DNA from: Mariprofundus ferrooxydans PV-1
GTDB taxonomy: Bacteria; Pseudomonadota; Zetaproteobacteria; Mariprofundales; Mariprofundaceae
Assembly: GCF_000153765.1 (NCBI RefSeq)
Contig: NZ_DS022294.1
Coordinates: forward strand, 231,188-295,187
Length of the DNA stretch: 64,000 nucleotides
Direction: 5' to 3'
Shown: one piece after another, positions 17,291 to 28,236 of the stretch
Numbering within the stretch: the stretch's first letter is position 1
Layout of the letters: the number at the start of each line of letters is the position of its first letter
Made by a program: the position numbers and the translations under genes
The notes under the pieces: model-generated
Seen by the model: only the letters and a program-made list of their open reading frames with translations
Databases searched by the model: none
Told to the model about the DNA's origin: nothing

Positions 17291-18838
17291 CTATTCCCAC
17301 TCAATGGTGGCGGGCGGCTTGCCGGAAACATCATAGACCACCCGGTTAATACCACGCACTTCATTAATAATGCGGTTGGAGACCTTGCCCAGCAGAGCAT
17401 GTGGCAGCTCGGCCCAGTGAGCCGTCATAAAGTCCTGTGTCTGCACTGCACGCAGCGCCACCACCCACTCATAGGTGCGTCCATCACCCATCACTCCAAC
17501 CGATTTAACCGGCAGAAAAACAACAAACGCCTGCGAAGTCTTCTCATACCACCCCGAAGCATGCAACTCTTCGATGAAAATTGCATCTGCGCGACGCAGC
17601 AGATCGGCATACTCCTTCTTCACCTCACCGAGAATACGCACCCCCAGCCCCGGGCCCGGGAACGGGTGACGATAGACCATCTCGCGCGGCAGGCCGAGAG
17701 CCACACCGAGCTCGCGTACTTCATCCTTGAACAGCTCGCGCAGCGGCTCAAGCAGCTTCAGGTGCAATGTATCAGGCAGGCCTCCGACATTATGGTGGCT
17801 CTTGATCGTATGCGCTTTTTTGGTTTTGGAACCGGCCGATTCGATGACATCGGGATAAATAGTACCCTGGGCCAGCCACCTGGCTTGCGGCAATTTCGCC
17901 GACTCCTGCTGGAATACCTCGACAAATTCGCGCCCGATAATCTTGCGCTTGGCTTCAGGATCGGTAACACCGGCCAGATGCTTGAGAAACTCGTCACTGG
18001 CATCGACATGAATCACCTTCACACCCAGATTGTCCGCGAAGGTCTGCATCACCTGCTCCGCCTCATGCAGGCGCAAGAGTCCGTTATCAACGAACACGCA
18101 GGTGAGCTGCTCGCCGATAGCCCTGTGCAGCAGTGCTGCCGCAACCGATGAGTCCACTCCGCCGGAGAGCCCCAGAATCACCTCTTCCTCGCCTACCTGC
18201 TCGCGGATACGGGCAACCGCCTCATCAATATAGTTCGGCATCGTCCAGTCTGAGCCGCACCCGCATATCTTATGCACAAAGCGCGACAGGATCGCTTTAC
18301 CCTGATGCGTATGCGTCACTTCCGGATGAAACTGCAACGCGTAGAAGTGACGGGTTTCATCGGCCATGCCGGCAATCGGTGTAGAGTCGTTGCTGCAAAT
18401 CACGTGAAAACCGTCAGGCAGCATGGTCACCTTGTCACCGTGGCTCATCCACACATCCAGGCCGCCGTACTCTTTATCCTCAATCCCGCTGAGCAGTGCG
18501 GAGTTACCACTGGTAACCACCTCGGCATAGCCGAACTCTCTGGTCACGCCTGTTTCGACACCGCCACCGAGTTGCGCCGCCATCGTCTGCATGCCGTAGC
18601 AGATACCCAGCACCGGTACACCCAGCTCAAAAACCAGCGATGCCGCTTTCGGTGTCTCTTCATCATAGACGGAATTCGGGCCGCCGGAGAGAATAATGCC
18701 GGAAGGATTACAGGCGCGAATTTCATCCGCAGACATATCCCACGGATGCAGCTCGCTGAACACGCCGGCTTCGCGCACGCGCCGGGCAATCAGCTGTGTG
18801 TACTGCGATCCAAAATCGAGAATAAGTATCTTGTCCAT
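17291..18838 (-). CDS. guaA: GMP synthase (glutamine-hydrolysing)
   Basis: 515 residues. The class I amidotransferase domain is N-terminal ([17 protein letters not shown], nucleophile in GICYGMQ, catalytic His in FHPEVTHT). The ATP-pyrophosphatase domain begins at the P-loop [16 protein letters not shown] near residue 215, and the C-terminal dimerisation domain ([15 protein letters not shown], ending PPATIEWE) is complete. It makes GMP from XMP. guaB lies 100 bases upstream in the same orientation, giving the common guaBA order for the IMP to GMP branch. Confidence 0.97.
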   Translation of the reverse strand: MDKILILDFGSQYTQLIARRVREAGVFSELHPWDMSADEIRACNPSGIILSGGPNSVYDEETPKAASLVFELGVPVLGICYGMQTMAAQLGGGVETGVTREFGYAEVVTSGNSALLSGIEDKEYGGLDVWMSHGDKVTMLPDGFHVICSNDSTPIAGMADETRHFYALQFHPEVTHTHQGKAILSRFVHKICGCGSDWTMPNYIDEAVARIREQVGEEEVILGLSGGVDSSVAAALLHRAIGEQLTCVFVDNGLLRLHEAEQVMQTFADNLGVKVIHVDASDEFLKHLAGVTDPEAKRKIIGREFVEVFQQESAKLPQARWLAQGTIYPDVIESAGSKTKKAHTIKSHHNVGGLPDTLHLKLLEPLRELFKDEVRELGVALGLPREMVYRHPFPGPGLGVRILGEVKKEYADLLRRADAIFIEELHASGWYEKTSQAFVVFLPVKSVGVMGDGRTYEWVVALRAVQTQDFMTAHWAELPHALLGKVSNRIINEVRGINRVVYDVSGKPPATIEWE

Positions 18839-18938
18839 GCTTGAGTTCCTTGTGAGCGGTGGTTGTCAGGAGTAAGAGGTGAAGAGAAAGCCGCGCGGGA
18901 GTTGATACGCCCTGCTCCTTACCCTTCACCTTCCGCGA

Positions 18939-20429
<1,491 letters not shown>

Positions 20430-20517
20430 TCAAAATTTGGAAAGCCCGCATGATAGCGAATCATAGCGCTTATCGAAAGCAAGCACTGTCAGGCAATGAT
20501 TACCCCGATCAGGCTGA

Positions 20518-21363
20518 TCAGATATCGTCGTCCACATCCGACGCCACACGCATGTGCGGCTGCGCTGTGGCACAGTGAGGACAGTAGAGAAAATCTTCGG
20601 CTATCCGGTGATGGCATTTCTCACACTGAATCACGTTATTAATCATCCGCCCCACCCGCACAGAGATCACTGCAGTCACCATCGAAAACATACAGATTCC
20701 GGACATAATAAGTCCTGCCGCCAGCGTTTTACCTACGGCACTGTGCGGCACAAAATCGCCGTAACCCACCGTACTCATCGTCACCAGACTCCACCATGCC
20801 CCCTCAAAGGCGTTGGTAAATGTCGTCGGCTCCATTATATATATTAGATTGCCAACCAGCACAGAGATCAGAGCGATGGTCATCAGCACCCCCATCAACA
20901 GTCGCATCGAACCTCTAAGTGAAGTAAACAATGAGCGCACTACCGGGATCGACACCGCCACCCGGATAACACGCGCCAGACGCAGCAGGCGGATCACGAC
21001 AAAAGCGCTTTCCGCCAGCAGCAACGGCAAGACCGTAATCAGATCGACAAGGCCGTTAAAGCTACGCATATAGTGCCAACGATTGCGGGCGGCATAAACA
21101 CGCAGCAGGTATTCAACGGCAAAAGCAACCAGCACCCAATATTCAAATTGATCAATCTGGTCTTTCCACACCGCTTGCGCAGCAGCCTCCGTCGTATTCA
21201 CCATGGAGCCGAACACCGCAGCGGTAATCAGCAGCAGCATACACACATTAAAGATCCGTCCTAACGGCCTCTCGACCTCGAACAGCAGCACATTCAACCA
21301 CCGCCGCAGACCGACAAGTTCCTTACCCTGCTGATCCCGAGTCACCACTGCCTCACCCGCCAT
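20518..21363 (-). CDS. Voltage-gated-type potassium channel with C-terminal zinc ribbon
   Basis: 281 residues from ATG 21363 (GGGGGTG upstream; TTG and GTG codons further up are in frame). Six membrane segments can be placed: S1-S3 within about 30-110, an arginine-rich S4 (FVVIRLLRLARVIRV) near 125, then S5, the pore helix with the K+ selectivity filter TVGYGD near 198, and S6. The last ~45 residues are soluble and contain two CxxC pairs (CEKCHHR ... CPHCATA) like a zinc ribbon, and an acidic tail. The family conducts K+ across the inner membrane. The zinc-ribbon tail is unusual and may be a ligand or metal sensor. Confidence 0.88.
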   Translation of the reverse strand: MAGEAVVTRDQQGKELVGLRRWLNVLLFEVERPLGRIFNVCMLLLITAAVFGSMVNTTEAAAQAVWKDQIDQFEYWVLVAFAVEYLLRVYAARNRWHYMRSFNGLVDLITVLPLLLAESAFVVIRLLRLARVIRVAVSIPVVRSLFTSLRGSMRLLMGVLMTIALISVLVGNLIYIMEPTTFTNAFEGAWWSLVTMSTVGYGDFVPHSAVGKTLAAGLIMSGICMFSMVTAVISVRVGRMINNVIQCEKCHHRIAEDFLYCPHCATAQPHMRVASDVDDDI

Positions 21364-21534
21364 AGAGCACCCCCTTTCACGCACCAATCAAGGGTGCATT
21401 CCTCAAATATTTCACAATCTGCAGATAGCAAAAAACAGGCCATAAATTGTATGCAGCCATCATATCACCCGCTAAACGGCCATCCCGGCAAACCGACAAA
21501 GCCTCTTTAACATAAAAAAACAGACAAACGGCAA

Positions 21535-21562
21535 TTGACATCAATCCTGCCTCTCCTATAAT
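21535..21562 (+). promoter_or_regulatory. Sigma-70 promoter for rplM-rpsI
   Basis: TTGACA and TATAAT, both perfect consensus hexamers, are separated by 16 bases. They end about 70 bases before the rplM start codon. Confidence 0.85.
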
Positions 21563-21632
21563 GCGCCGCCTTTGCATGACAGACCAAGCTGTTTTTGGTC
21601 AGTCAGACAAATGCACACTGGAGAAGAATTAC

Positions 21633-22064
21633 ATGGCAACCTGGACTGTTCGCCCCGGCGATATTGAACGAAAATGGTATATTGTTGACGCCACTGATCT
21701 TGTGCTGGGCCGACTGGCCACCGAGATTGCCACAGTTTTGCGCGGCAAACACCGTCCGGAATACACCCCTCATGCTGACTGCGGCGACCATATCGTTGTG
21801 ATCAACGCTGAAAAGATTCGCGTTACCGGCAACAAAGAGCAGGCAAAGATCTACTATCACCATACCGGTTTTGTCGGCAGCCTGAAGAGCATTACGCTTG
21901 AGAAGCAGCGCGCAAAACATCCGGAGCGCATCATTGAATCTGCCGTCAAAGGCATGATGCCAAAAGGCCCGCTGGGCCGCTCCATGCTGAAAAAGCTGAA
22001 GGTTTATGCCGGCGGTGATCATCCGCACGCGGCACAGCAGCCTGAAGCAATGAAACTGAACTGA
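21633..22064 (+). CDS. rplM: 50S ribosomal protein L13
   Basis: 143 residues from ATG 21633 with GGAGAAG upstream. L13 signatures are present: [19 protein letters not shown] at the N-terminus, the central [16 protein letters not shown], and the C-terminal [22 protein letters not shown]. An upstream extension of the frame would run into the promoter and is rejected. It is followed 21 bases later by rpsI, the universal L13-S9 pair. Confidence 0.97.
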   Translation: MATWTVRPGDIERKWYIVDATDLVLGRLATEIATVLRGKHRPEYTPHADCGDHIVVINAEKIRVTGNKEQAKIYYHHTGFVGSLKSITLEKQRAKHPERIIESAVKGMMPKGPLGRSMLKKLKVYAGGDHPHAAQQPEAMKLN

Positions 22065-22085
22065 TAGTACAGAGGAATCAATACA

Positions 22086-22478
22086 ATGGCAGAGACAATC
22101 TTTCGCGGCACCGGCCGCCGCAAACGCAGCGTAGCTCGTGTAATCATCCAGCCAGGCAAGGGGCAGGTACTGGTCAATGGCCGCGAAGTGGAAAACTACT
22201 TCCCGATCGACATTATCCGCCAGCAGGCCTTGCTGCCTCTGGACGAAACAGAACTCGCCGGTCGCTTTGACATTCGCGTCAATGTATTCGGTGGTGGCAT
22301 TTCCGGACAGGCTGGCGCAATCCGCCACGGTCTGGCTCGCGCCCTGCTTGTATATGATGCAGCTCTGCGTCCGCAGCTGAAAGCCGCTGGCTTTTTGACG
22401 CGTGACTCCCGCAAGGTTGAACGCAAGAAGGCCGGCCTGAAGAAAGCCCGTCGCGCTCCGCAGTTCTCCAAGCGTTAA
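22086..22478 (+). CDS. rpsI: 30S ribosomal protein S9
   Basis: 130 residues. It begins with the S9 pattern ([12 protein letters not shown]), contains [19 protein letters not shown], and ends in the conserved basic tail [25 protein letters not shown], whose last residues reach into the P site of the ribosome. It is cotranscribed with rplM and followed by a terminator. Confidence 0.97.
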   Translation: MAETIFRGTGRRKRSVARVIIQPGKGQVLVNGREVENYFPIDIIRQQALLPLDETELAGRFDIRVNVFGGGISGQAGAIRHGLARALLVYDAALRPQLKAAGFLTRDSRKVERKKAGLKKARRAPQFSKR

Positions 22479-22497
22479 GCTTTTACAACTCTATTCA

Positions 22498-22529
22498 TCA
22501 AAGGGAAGGCTTCGGCCTTCCCTTTTTTG
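22498..22529 (+). terminator. Terminator of rplM-rpsI
   Basis: The stem AAGGGAAGGC/GCCTTCCCTT closes on a TTCG tetraloop and is followed by TTTTTT, 20 bases after the rpsI stop. Confidence 0.92.
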
Positions 22530-22689
22530 TTGGCCCAAAACAACCTGAACAGGTTTGCTAAACTGCACAGGCAGCGAAACCATTTCCCCGCACAATGCTG
22601 GAGACACACGGGTTACTCAAATAGGTGTGTTCAACGATGACAAATATAATTCCATCGCCACGCTATTAAGCACGAGCAACAAGAAACAC

Positions 22690-23103
22690 TTACTTCACAG
22701 TGACAGAGATAGTATGGCTTAGCGACTGCCCGTAAGATTTTTCGAGACCGTTGGCAAACTGCAGTGTCAGCGAATGCTTGCCGGGATAGAGGTGCAGGGT
22801 CGCCTCACTTTGACCATCCTTGTAATGCAAATGCTGATGATCTTTGAAGATCACCTCTCCCATCGGCGCGGCACTGCCATCGACAATCAAATCAAAGTGC
22901 CCTGTTCCGTTAACTATCTCGCCGGCCTTGCGCACCTTCATCCCTTCAACCGCCATAACCACCTTGAATCTTTGCCCGACCGTCGCCCCGTCAGCCGGCT
23001 GAACAATCGAAACATGCGGCGGTGCCTTCGGTTCAGAACAGGCCGTCAAACCGAAAATCACAGCTATCAGAGCCACCCGGCTCAGCGATTCTTGTATATT
23101 CAT
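22690..23103 (-). CDS. DUF4399 family lipoprotein
   Basis: 137 residues from ATG 23103 (GGAGG upstream). A lipoprotein signal peptide ends in GLTAC. The mature part matches DUF4399 by eye: VSIVQPADGATVGQRFKVVMAVEGM, the NGTGHFDLIVDG segment, HLHYKDGQSEATLHLYPGKHSLTLQF, and a final Ig-like strand. The family occurs in periplasmic proteins of unknown function; several His residues (GHFDL, DHQHLHY) could bind metal. It is transcribed divergently from the JAMM protease gene. No hairpin with a T-run lies at its 3' end. Confidence 0.75.
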   Translation of the reverse strand: MNIQESLSRVALIAVIFGLTACSEPKAPPHVSIVQPADGATVGQRFKVVMAVEGMKVRKAGEIVNGTGHFDLIVDGSAAPMGEVIFKDHQHLHYKDGQSEATLHLYPGKHSLTLQFANGLEKSYGQSLSHTISVTVK

Positions 23104-23218
23104 CTTAAACCTCCATCCCTAGTACACCTATCCTGAACAAATCACCGCGCTTGGCAAGTCACCTGCAAGCTATAGGCTTGCCATTTGATTTACTCAGCAA
23201 CAGCCACGGAGTGTGATA

Positions 23219-23728
23219 TTGACGTCAGCCATGTACGAACCCGAGCGATTCCGCAGCCAAGCCTATCAGGAGATCATTGATCAATCAGCGGTGTCCGGCC
23301 ACCTGAATATCAAACAGGATTGCCTGGAACGTATGCGGAAAGAAGCTGAAGCGGGCTATCCACTGGAAGTATGCGGCCTGCTAATCGGCACTGTCACCGG
23401 GCAAGACTGGCAAATCAGCGACATCCGCCCTGTGGCCAATCTGAACAGGGAACGCGCCGCCGACCGCTTCGCCCTGGACCCGGCCGGCTACCAGGCCATT
23501 GATCGGGAACTGCGCGGCACAGGCAGCGAAATTGTCGGGGTCTACCACTCGCATCCGGACTGCCCCGCCCGACCCTCGCCAACCGACCTGGAGAGCGCAT
23601 GGGAAGGGTTTGCCTATCCCATCATCAGCGTTTGTGATGGAAAAGCCGCAGAGATTCTCTGCTGGTCGGTCAATAGTGAAGGCGATCGATTCTGCGCTGT
23701 CAACATCAACCATGGCGGTCATTCATGA
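23219..23728 (+). CDS. JAMM/MPN+ metalloprotease domain protein
   Basis: About 169 residues. The full JAMM zinc-protease motif is present: the catalytic Glu in PLEVCGLLIG near residue 51, and HSHPDCPARPSPTD (HxH-x7-S-x2-D) near 110. Bacterial relatives (Mec+/RadC-like/CysO-cysteine hydrolases) remove C-terminal peptides or ubiquitin-like adducts. No ubiquitin-like or E1-like gene is nearby. I place the start at TTG 23219, with GGAG 7 bases upstream; ATG 23231 and GTG 23213 are alternatives. The stop overlaps the next ATG (ATGA), so it is coupled to the TPR lipoprotein. Confidence 0.82.
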   Translation: MTSAMYEPERFRSQAYQEIIDQSAVSGHLNIKQDCLERMRKEAEAGYPLEVCGLLIGTVTGQDWQISDIRPVANLNRERAADRFALDPAGYQAIDRELRGTGSEIVGVYHSHPDCPARPSPTDLESAWEGFAYPIISVCDGKAAEILCWSVNSEGDRFCAVNINHGGHS

Positions 23729-25464
23729 AATATCTGCTTGCAACGATTCTATTATTCACACTCGGCGCATGTGGACTGCATCAACCGGTAGAGAACACCG
23801 CCACAGCCCCCGCCGCCAAAACAACTACCGAGCAGCACTCCCCGACACAGACCGACCTGAGCGGCATGCAGCCTGACTTTCTCTATCTGGCAGCCCAGAA
23901 AGCTGCCCGTGAAGGCAACCGGGAACTGGCGCTGCAGCTGCTCACTGCCCTGATTGCCAAACAGCCAAACGCGATCACCCCCCATATGCAGCTGATTGAC
24001 CTGCTCATGGAGTCGGGTCGAATTGATGAGGCAGAGCAGCATATCGCACGCATGCTGAGTAACAAGGCACTACCTGCAGAGCAACGCGAACAACTCCAGC
24101 TGGCACAGTACCGCATTTATATAGCACACGATCAACCTCAACTGGCCCTTGAAAAGCTTAATACATTTCTGCAAAAACACCCTGCCCATGATACCGCGCG
24201 CACCATGCAGGCGAGTATTCTGGCAGGCCTCGGGCGCATGGATGAAGCACTGGCATCCATTAAGCTCGGCATCAAACAGCATGAGTCTGCCGGACTGCGT
24301 ATGCTGCAAGCGCGGTTGCTGATTAAACGTGGTGATCTGAAGAGAGCCAAGGCTTCCTTGCTGCGTGTGCAGCACCTGATGCCGGATAACGATGCTGCTG
24401 TGCTGATGCTCAGCGCACTGGCCGCCCAGATGAAAGATCACGAACAGGCGGAAAAACTGCTTCGCGATTTTCTGGCAAACCACCCGCAAGACATACGCGT
24501 CAGTCATGCACTGGCAAAATTACTGGTTGCGCAGGCACGGCTGCCTGAGGCAATCATTGTCTATCGTAATGCAGCAAAACATGCCGGAGACTCCCCTGTG
24601 GTCTTGCGTCCGTTGGGGATGCTTTATTTCCAGGACAAGGATTACGAGCAGGCCGTACAGACCTTCCGCACACTGGTAAAACTTCAACCGGACGACAGCA
24701 ATCGTTTTTATCTGGCAGCCAGCCTTGAGGCCATGGACAAGCTGGACGAAGCAAAAAGTATTTATACAAAAATTACTCATGCCTCTAAAATGTATACACA
24801 GGCACAAATACGCCTGGCTGCCATGGATCTGCAGGAGAACAAACTGAGCAAGGCCAAGGCGCGAATGCTGGCGATTCTGCATGAAAAGCCACAGCAGCTT
24901 GATGCGCACCTGCTTCTCTCCACCATCCGCCTCAACAGCAAGGAGTACAAACAGGTACTGGATGAAACAGAGCCGCTGTTGCGCCTGAAAAAACTCCCTC
25001 CGCAGCTGTTATTTAACCGCGCGGTGGCCTTTGAGCATTTCAAGAACTACGATCAGGTTGAAACCACTCTGAATCGTGTGCTGGAGCATAGCCCCAATTA
25101 TACCGAGGCCCTGAACTTCCTCGGCTACACCTATGCCGATCAGGGTATCAAACTGGACAGAGCCAAGGTATTAATTCTGCGCGCCCTGCATTTAAAGCCG
25201 AATGACGGCTATTATCTGGATTCACTGGCGTGGGTTTATTATAAAACCGGCGATTACAAACAGGCGGCGGAGACACAGGCAAAGGCGATCAAGCTGGTTG
25301 CCGACGACAGCGTGATGCATGAACATTATGGTGACATCCTGTGGCGAAGTGGCAACACACAGGCCGCACAGCAGGCGTGGCGAAAAGCACTGGAGCTGAA
25401 GTCGGATCACCCGCGTCTGATTAAGGCGAAAATCAGCAAGGGACTGCCGCCCGTTGATCACTAA
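23725..25464 (+). CDS. TPR-repeat lipoprotein
   Basis: 579 residues. A lipoprotein signal peptide ends in LGAC near residue 16. A short low-complexity linker (A/T/P-rich to about residue 50) is followed by tandem tetratricopeptide repeats over almost the whole chain, with the clearest at the C-terminus (ALNFLGYTYADQG.KLDRAKVLILRAL, YYLDSLAWVYYKTGDYKQAAETQAKAI, HYGDILWRSGNTQAAQQAWRKAL). That C-terminal arrangement is typical of proteobacterial TPR lipoproteins encoded just before lolB and ispE. It is probably an outer-membrane-anchored scaffold. It is coupled to the JAMM gene upstream. Confidence 0.88.
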   Translation: MKYLLATILLFTLGACGLHQPVENTATAPAAKTTTEQHSPTQTDLSGMQPDFLYLAAQKAAREGNRELALQLLTALIAKQPNAITPHMQLIDLLMESGRIDEAEQHIARMLSNKALPAEQREQLQLAQYRIYIAHDQPQLALEKLNTFLQKHPAHDTARTMQASILAGLGRMDEALASIKLGIKQHESAGLRMLQARLLIKRGDLKRAKASLLRVQHLMPDNDAAVLMLSALAAQMKDHEQAEKLLRDFLANHPQDIRVSHALAKLLVAQARLPEAIIVYRNAAKHAGDSPVVLRPLGMLYFQDKDYEQAVQTFRTLVKLQPDDSNRFYLAASLEAMDKLDEAKSIYTKITHASKMYTQAQIRLAAMDLQENKLSKAKARMLAILHEKPQQLDAHLLLSTIRLNSKEYKQVLDETEPLLRLKKLPPQLLFNRAVAFEHFKNYDQVETTLNRVLEHSPNYTEALNFLGYTYADQGIKLDRAKVLILRALHLKPNDGYYLDSLAWVYYKTGDYKQAAETQAKAIKLVADDSVMHEHYGDILWRSGNTQAAQQAWRKALELKSDHPRLIKAKISKGLPPVDH

Positions 25465-25492
25465 AACATCCCGTTGTCCGTCTGAAACAGCA

Positions 25493-26032
25493 ATGACACC
25501 TCTCCCGCACAGGCTCAGGTGGCTGCTCTGCCTGTTCGCTACGCTGTGGCTTACAGCCTGCGCCACGCCGATCAAAACCATGCCGCCGGAAAGTGAGAGC
25601 GGTATCGGTCCGTTCACCTCCTTTTCAGCCCGCCTGATTGTCATTGAACCGGCCCGCCGCTGGCAGGTACTACTGGACTGGGATGCACCAACATCGAATC
25701 AGGGCACGTTGCGCCTGACCCATGCCGCCAGCAATACCGTGGTTGAATTCCGATGGCGGGGAGCGGATATGTTTATTCGCGATAGCAGCAACAGAAGCTG
25801 GAGGCCGATCACCCCTGGGCAACTGGCCGCGCACGGCATCGTCATTCCTCCTGCCAGACTTGCCGAGATTCTGCTCGGCCATATGCCCGCTAACTTCCAT
25901 GCTGATGGCCCTGATCAATGGTCAGGCAAACAGGCAGGCAGCCTGATCCGGCTGCGCTGGTATGCGGATAACCGTAAACTGGTCATGACCGATATAGCCC
26001 GGGGCCGCCGGGCAACACTGATCATCCAATGA
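25493..26032 (+). CDS. lolB: Outer-membrane lipoprotein LolB-like
   Basis: 179 residues from ATG 25493 (a TTG at 25454 is in frame inside the previous gene). The lipobox LWLTAC lies near residue 23. The body resembles LolB: FSARLIVIEPARRWQVLLDWD, GTLRLTHAASNTVVEFRW, PPARLAEILLGHMPA, RLRWYADNRKLVMTDI. The position just upstream of ispE is the usual one for lolB. LolB inserts lipoproteins into the outer membrane after receiving them from LolA. Sequence conservation is modest, so the name rests partly on context. Confidence 0.78.
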   Translation: MTPLPHRLRWLLCLFATLWLTACATPIKTMPPESESGIGPFTSFSARLIVIEPARRWQVLLDWDAPTSNQGTLRLTHAASNTVVEFRWRGADMFIRDSSNRSWRPITPGQLAAHGIVIPPARLAEILLGHMPANFHADGPDQWSGKQAGSLIRLRWYADNRKLVMTDIARGRRATLIIQ

Positions 26033-26883
26033 CAGCAGTCATCCTGCCCGCACCGGCCAAAATCAACCTCTACCTATCCATCACCCGTATCCGGCAAGAC
26101 GGCATGCATGAGCTGGATACAGCATTTGCCTTCAGCGAAGCTTGCGATTATCTGCATTTTAATCAGGCCGACAGCATTCACGTCACCTGCTCCCGTCCTC
26201 ATCTGGGAGGTGAGTCCAACCTTGTTCACCGCGTACTGACGGCTTTCAAAGAGCGTCATGGCATTCAACAGGGGCTGGCCGTCCATATCGACAAGCATAT
26301 TCCCGAGCAGGCGGGGCTGGGCGGTGGCTCTTCCGATGCGGCTACCGCACTGATCGCCGCCAACACACTCTGGAGCACAGCCATCGGCAGGGACGAGTTA
26401 ATCGCCTTTGCCGCCCCGTTCGGGGCAGACATTCCCTGCTTTCTTTATGGCAAGGCGAGTATCGCCCGCGGCATCGGTGAGTCCCTGTGCGACTACCCTG
26501 CTCCACTACCTGATCACACAATGCTGCTGGCCTGGCCCGGTACCGGCCTCTCCACCGCCAGCGTTTTCCAATATTTTGACAGCACGCATCCTGCATTGAC
26601 CGCTCCTGAGGGGGTGGATACCATCCGCCGCGGTATTGATGACCTCGGCCATAATGATCTGGAAGAAGCGGCATGCAGCATGAGTCAACCGCTAACACAA
26701 CTGCTGGCATGCTTGCGGCAACATACGGATCTCGCCTGGATGAGTGGTAGCGGCTCGGCATGTGTCGGATTGTTTCGCAGCTCCAACCAGGCAGCTGAAG
26801 TTGCACAGATTTTGCAAAACCGGGGTGTGGCAAACTGGACGCACACCGGCAGCATTTGCAAAGAGCACCCTGTGCAACTGTAA
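26029..26883 (+). CDS. ispE: 4-diphosphocytidyl-2-C-methyl-D-erythritol kinase
   Basis: 284 residues. GHMP kinase motifs are present: PAPAKINLYLSI at the N-terminus, the ATP-binding loop PEQAGLGGGSSDAATALI near residue 95, and the C-terminal MSGSGSACVGLF. It phosphorylates CDP-ME in the non-mevalonate isoprenoid pathway; ispH of the same pathway is at 40.5-41.5 kb. The ATG overlaps the lolB stop (ATGA). tRNA-Gln and prs follow, the classic ispE-tRNA-Gln-prs-rplY-pth-ychF order. Confidence 0.95.
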   Translation: MTAVILPAPAKINLYLSITRIRQDGMHELDTAFAFSEACDYLHFNQADSIHVTCSRPHLGGESNLVHRVLTAFKERHGIQQGLAVHIDKHIPEQAGLGGGSSDAATALIAANTLWSTAIGRDELIAFAAPFGADIPCFLYGKASIARGIGESLCDYPAPLPDHTMLLAWPGTGLSTASVFQYFDSTHPALTAPEGVDTIRRGIDDLGHNDLEEAACSMSQPLTQLLACLRQHTDLAWMSGSGSACVGLFRSSNQAAEVAQILQNRGVANWTHTGSICKEHPVQL

Positions 26884-26922
26884 TCAGGGTCATCCGCAGT
26901 CAGGGTTTTATTACTTGAATAC

Positions 26923-26997
26923 TGGGACGTAGCCAAGCGGTAAGGCAGCGGGTTTTGATCCCGTCATGCGCAGGTTCGAATCCTGCCGTCCCAGCCA
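26923..26997 (+). tRNA. tRNA-Gln (anticodon TTG)
   Basis: The acceptor TGGGACG pairs with CGTCCCA, with discriminator G and an encoded CCA. The anticodon arm GCGGG-TTTTGAT-CCCGT gives TTG (reads CAA, Gln). The T arm is GCAGGTTCGAATCCTGC. The U1-A72 pair is usual for tRNA-Gln. It is probably cotranscribed with ispE, whose stop is 40 bases upstream. Confidence 0.96.
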
Positions 26998-27058
26998 GTT
27001 ACACGAACGTTCACCAACGTTCACATGACACAAATGCACCAAACAGGAGTGATCACTG

Positions 27059-28006
27059 ATGATTCACCAGAAGCTACGGCTTTTTTCCGGCACATCAAAT
27101 CCACCACTGGCGCAGAGTATCTGCAAGCATATTGGCCACCCGCTGGGCGACCTCTACTTCGAACGATTTTCCGATGGCGAGATTTTCCTGCAGATCCGCG
27201 AAACCATTCGCGGTCACGACGCCTTCTTCATCCAGAGCACCAGCAAACCGGCCAACGCCAACCTGATGGAGCTGCTGATTTTCATTGATGCGGCCAAACG
27301 CGCTTCCACCCGTAATATCTGTGCCGTCATCCCCTATTTCGGCTATGCCCGTCAGGACCGTAAGAGCGCAGGACGCACACCGATTTCCGCCAAACTGGTT
27401 GCCGACCTGATTACACGCGCCGGCGCCACACGCGTACTGACCATGGACCTGCATGCCACCCAGATTCAGGGCTTCTTTGATATCCCGGTGGATAACATCT
27501 TTGCCATCCCTCTCTTTGCCAAGGACATCCAGGAAAAGAACAATATGGATGACATCGTGATTGTCTCACCCGATGTCGGCGGCGTGGTTCGTGCCCGTGC
27601 ACTGGCCAGCAGGCTGCATGTGGATATGGCCATCGTCGACAAGCGTCGTCCGGCACCCAATGTCGCCAAGGTGATGAATATCATCGGCGATGTCAGCGGC
27701 AAACACTGTATCCTGATCGACGATATGGTGGATACCGCCGGCACACTGTGCGGCGCTGTTGATGCACTGCTCGAACGCGGCGCCACCAAGGTCAGCGCCT
27801 ATGCCTCACACGGCGTTCTCTCCGGCCCTGCTGCCGACCGGCTTAAAAAATCAAATCTGCATGAGCTGGTCATCACCAACAGCATCCTGCAACCGGAAAA
27901 GGTCATGAAAACGGAGAAAGTCCGGATCATTTCAATTGCGGCCCTGATGGGTGAAGCCATCAGTCGCATCTATGACGCCCGCTCCATCAGCAGCCTGTAC
28001 GAATAG
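27059..28006 (+). CDS. prs: Ribose-phosphate pyrophosphokinase (PRPP synthase)
   Basis: 315 residues, the normal class I length. Motifs: FSDGEIFLQIRE near residue 37, the flexible catalytic loop YFGYARQDRKSAGRTPISAKLVADL near 95, RRPAPN, and the PRPP-binding DDMVDTAGTL near 220. It makes PRPP from ribose-5-phosphate and ATP, feeding the purine, pyrimidine and histidine genes seen elsewhere in the window (hpt, pyrF). ATG 27059 has AGGAG 10 bases upstream. A 9-base direct repeat (AACGTTCAC) lies about 35-55 bases before the start. Confidence 0.97.
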   Translation: MIHQKLRLFSGTSNPPLAQSICKHIGHPLGDLYFERFSDGEIFLQIRETIRGHDAFFIQSTSKPANANLMELLIFIDAAKRASTRNICAVIPYFGYARQDRKSAGRTPISAKLVADLITRAGATRVLTMDLHATQIQGFFDIPVDNIFAIPLFAKDIQEKNNMDDIVIVSPDVGGVVRARALASRLHVDMAIVDKRRPAPNVAKVMNIIGDVSGKHCILIDDMVDTAGTLCGAVDALLERGATKVSAYASHGVLSGPAADRLKKSNLHELVITNSILQPEKVMKTEKVRIISIAALMGEAISRIYDARSISSLYE

Positions 28007-28236
28007 ATTCCAGGCACGCTTAAACAGCCTCTATATCACGAGTCTGACACCCGCGTGCGCAAGCTGCAGCGCCTGTCATCAGCTCCGGTCGAAAATCGCC
28101 CTGAAAAACCCGCATGGACTTTTGTATCTCCATCACTAGAGTGCGCGACCGCGCGCAGCAGGGCTTCAAACGCCTTGCTGTCATACAAGCGCACGCCGCC
28201 CCGGGATAACCTGACGGCGCATTACTGGAGGACAAC

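Noticed and set aside
27005..27025. Direct repeat AACGTTCAC-CAACGTTCAC before prs as an operator.
   Set aside because: Only two short copies, no symmetry and no known regulator match; too weak to call a site.
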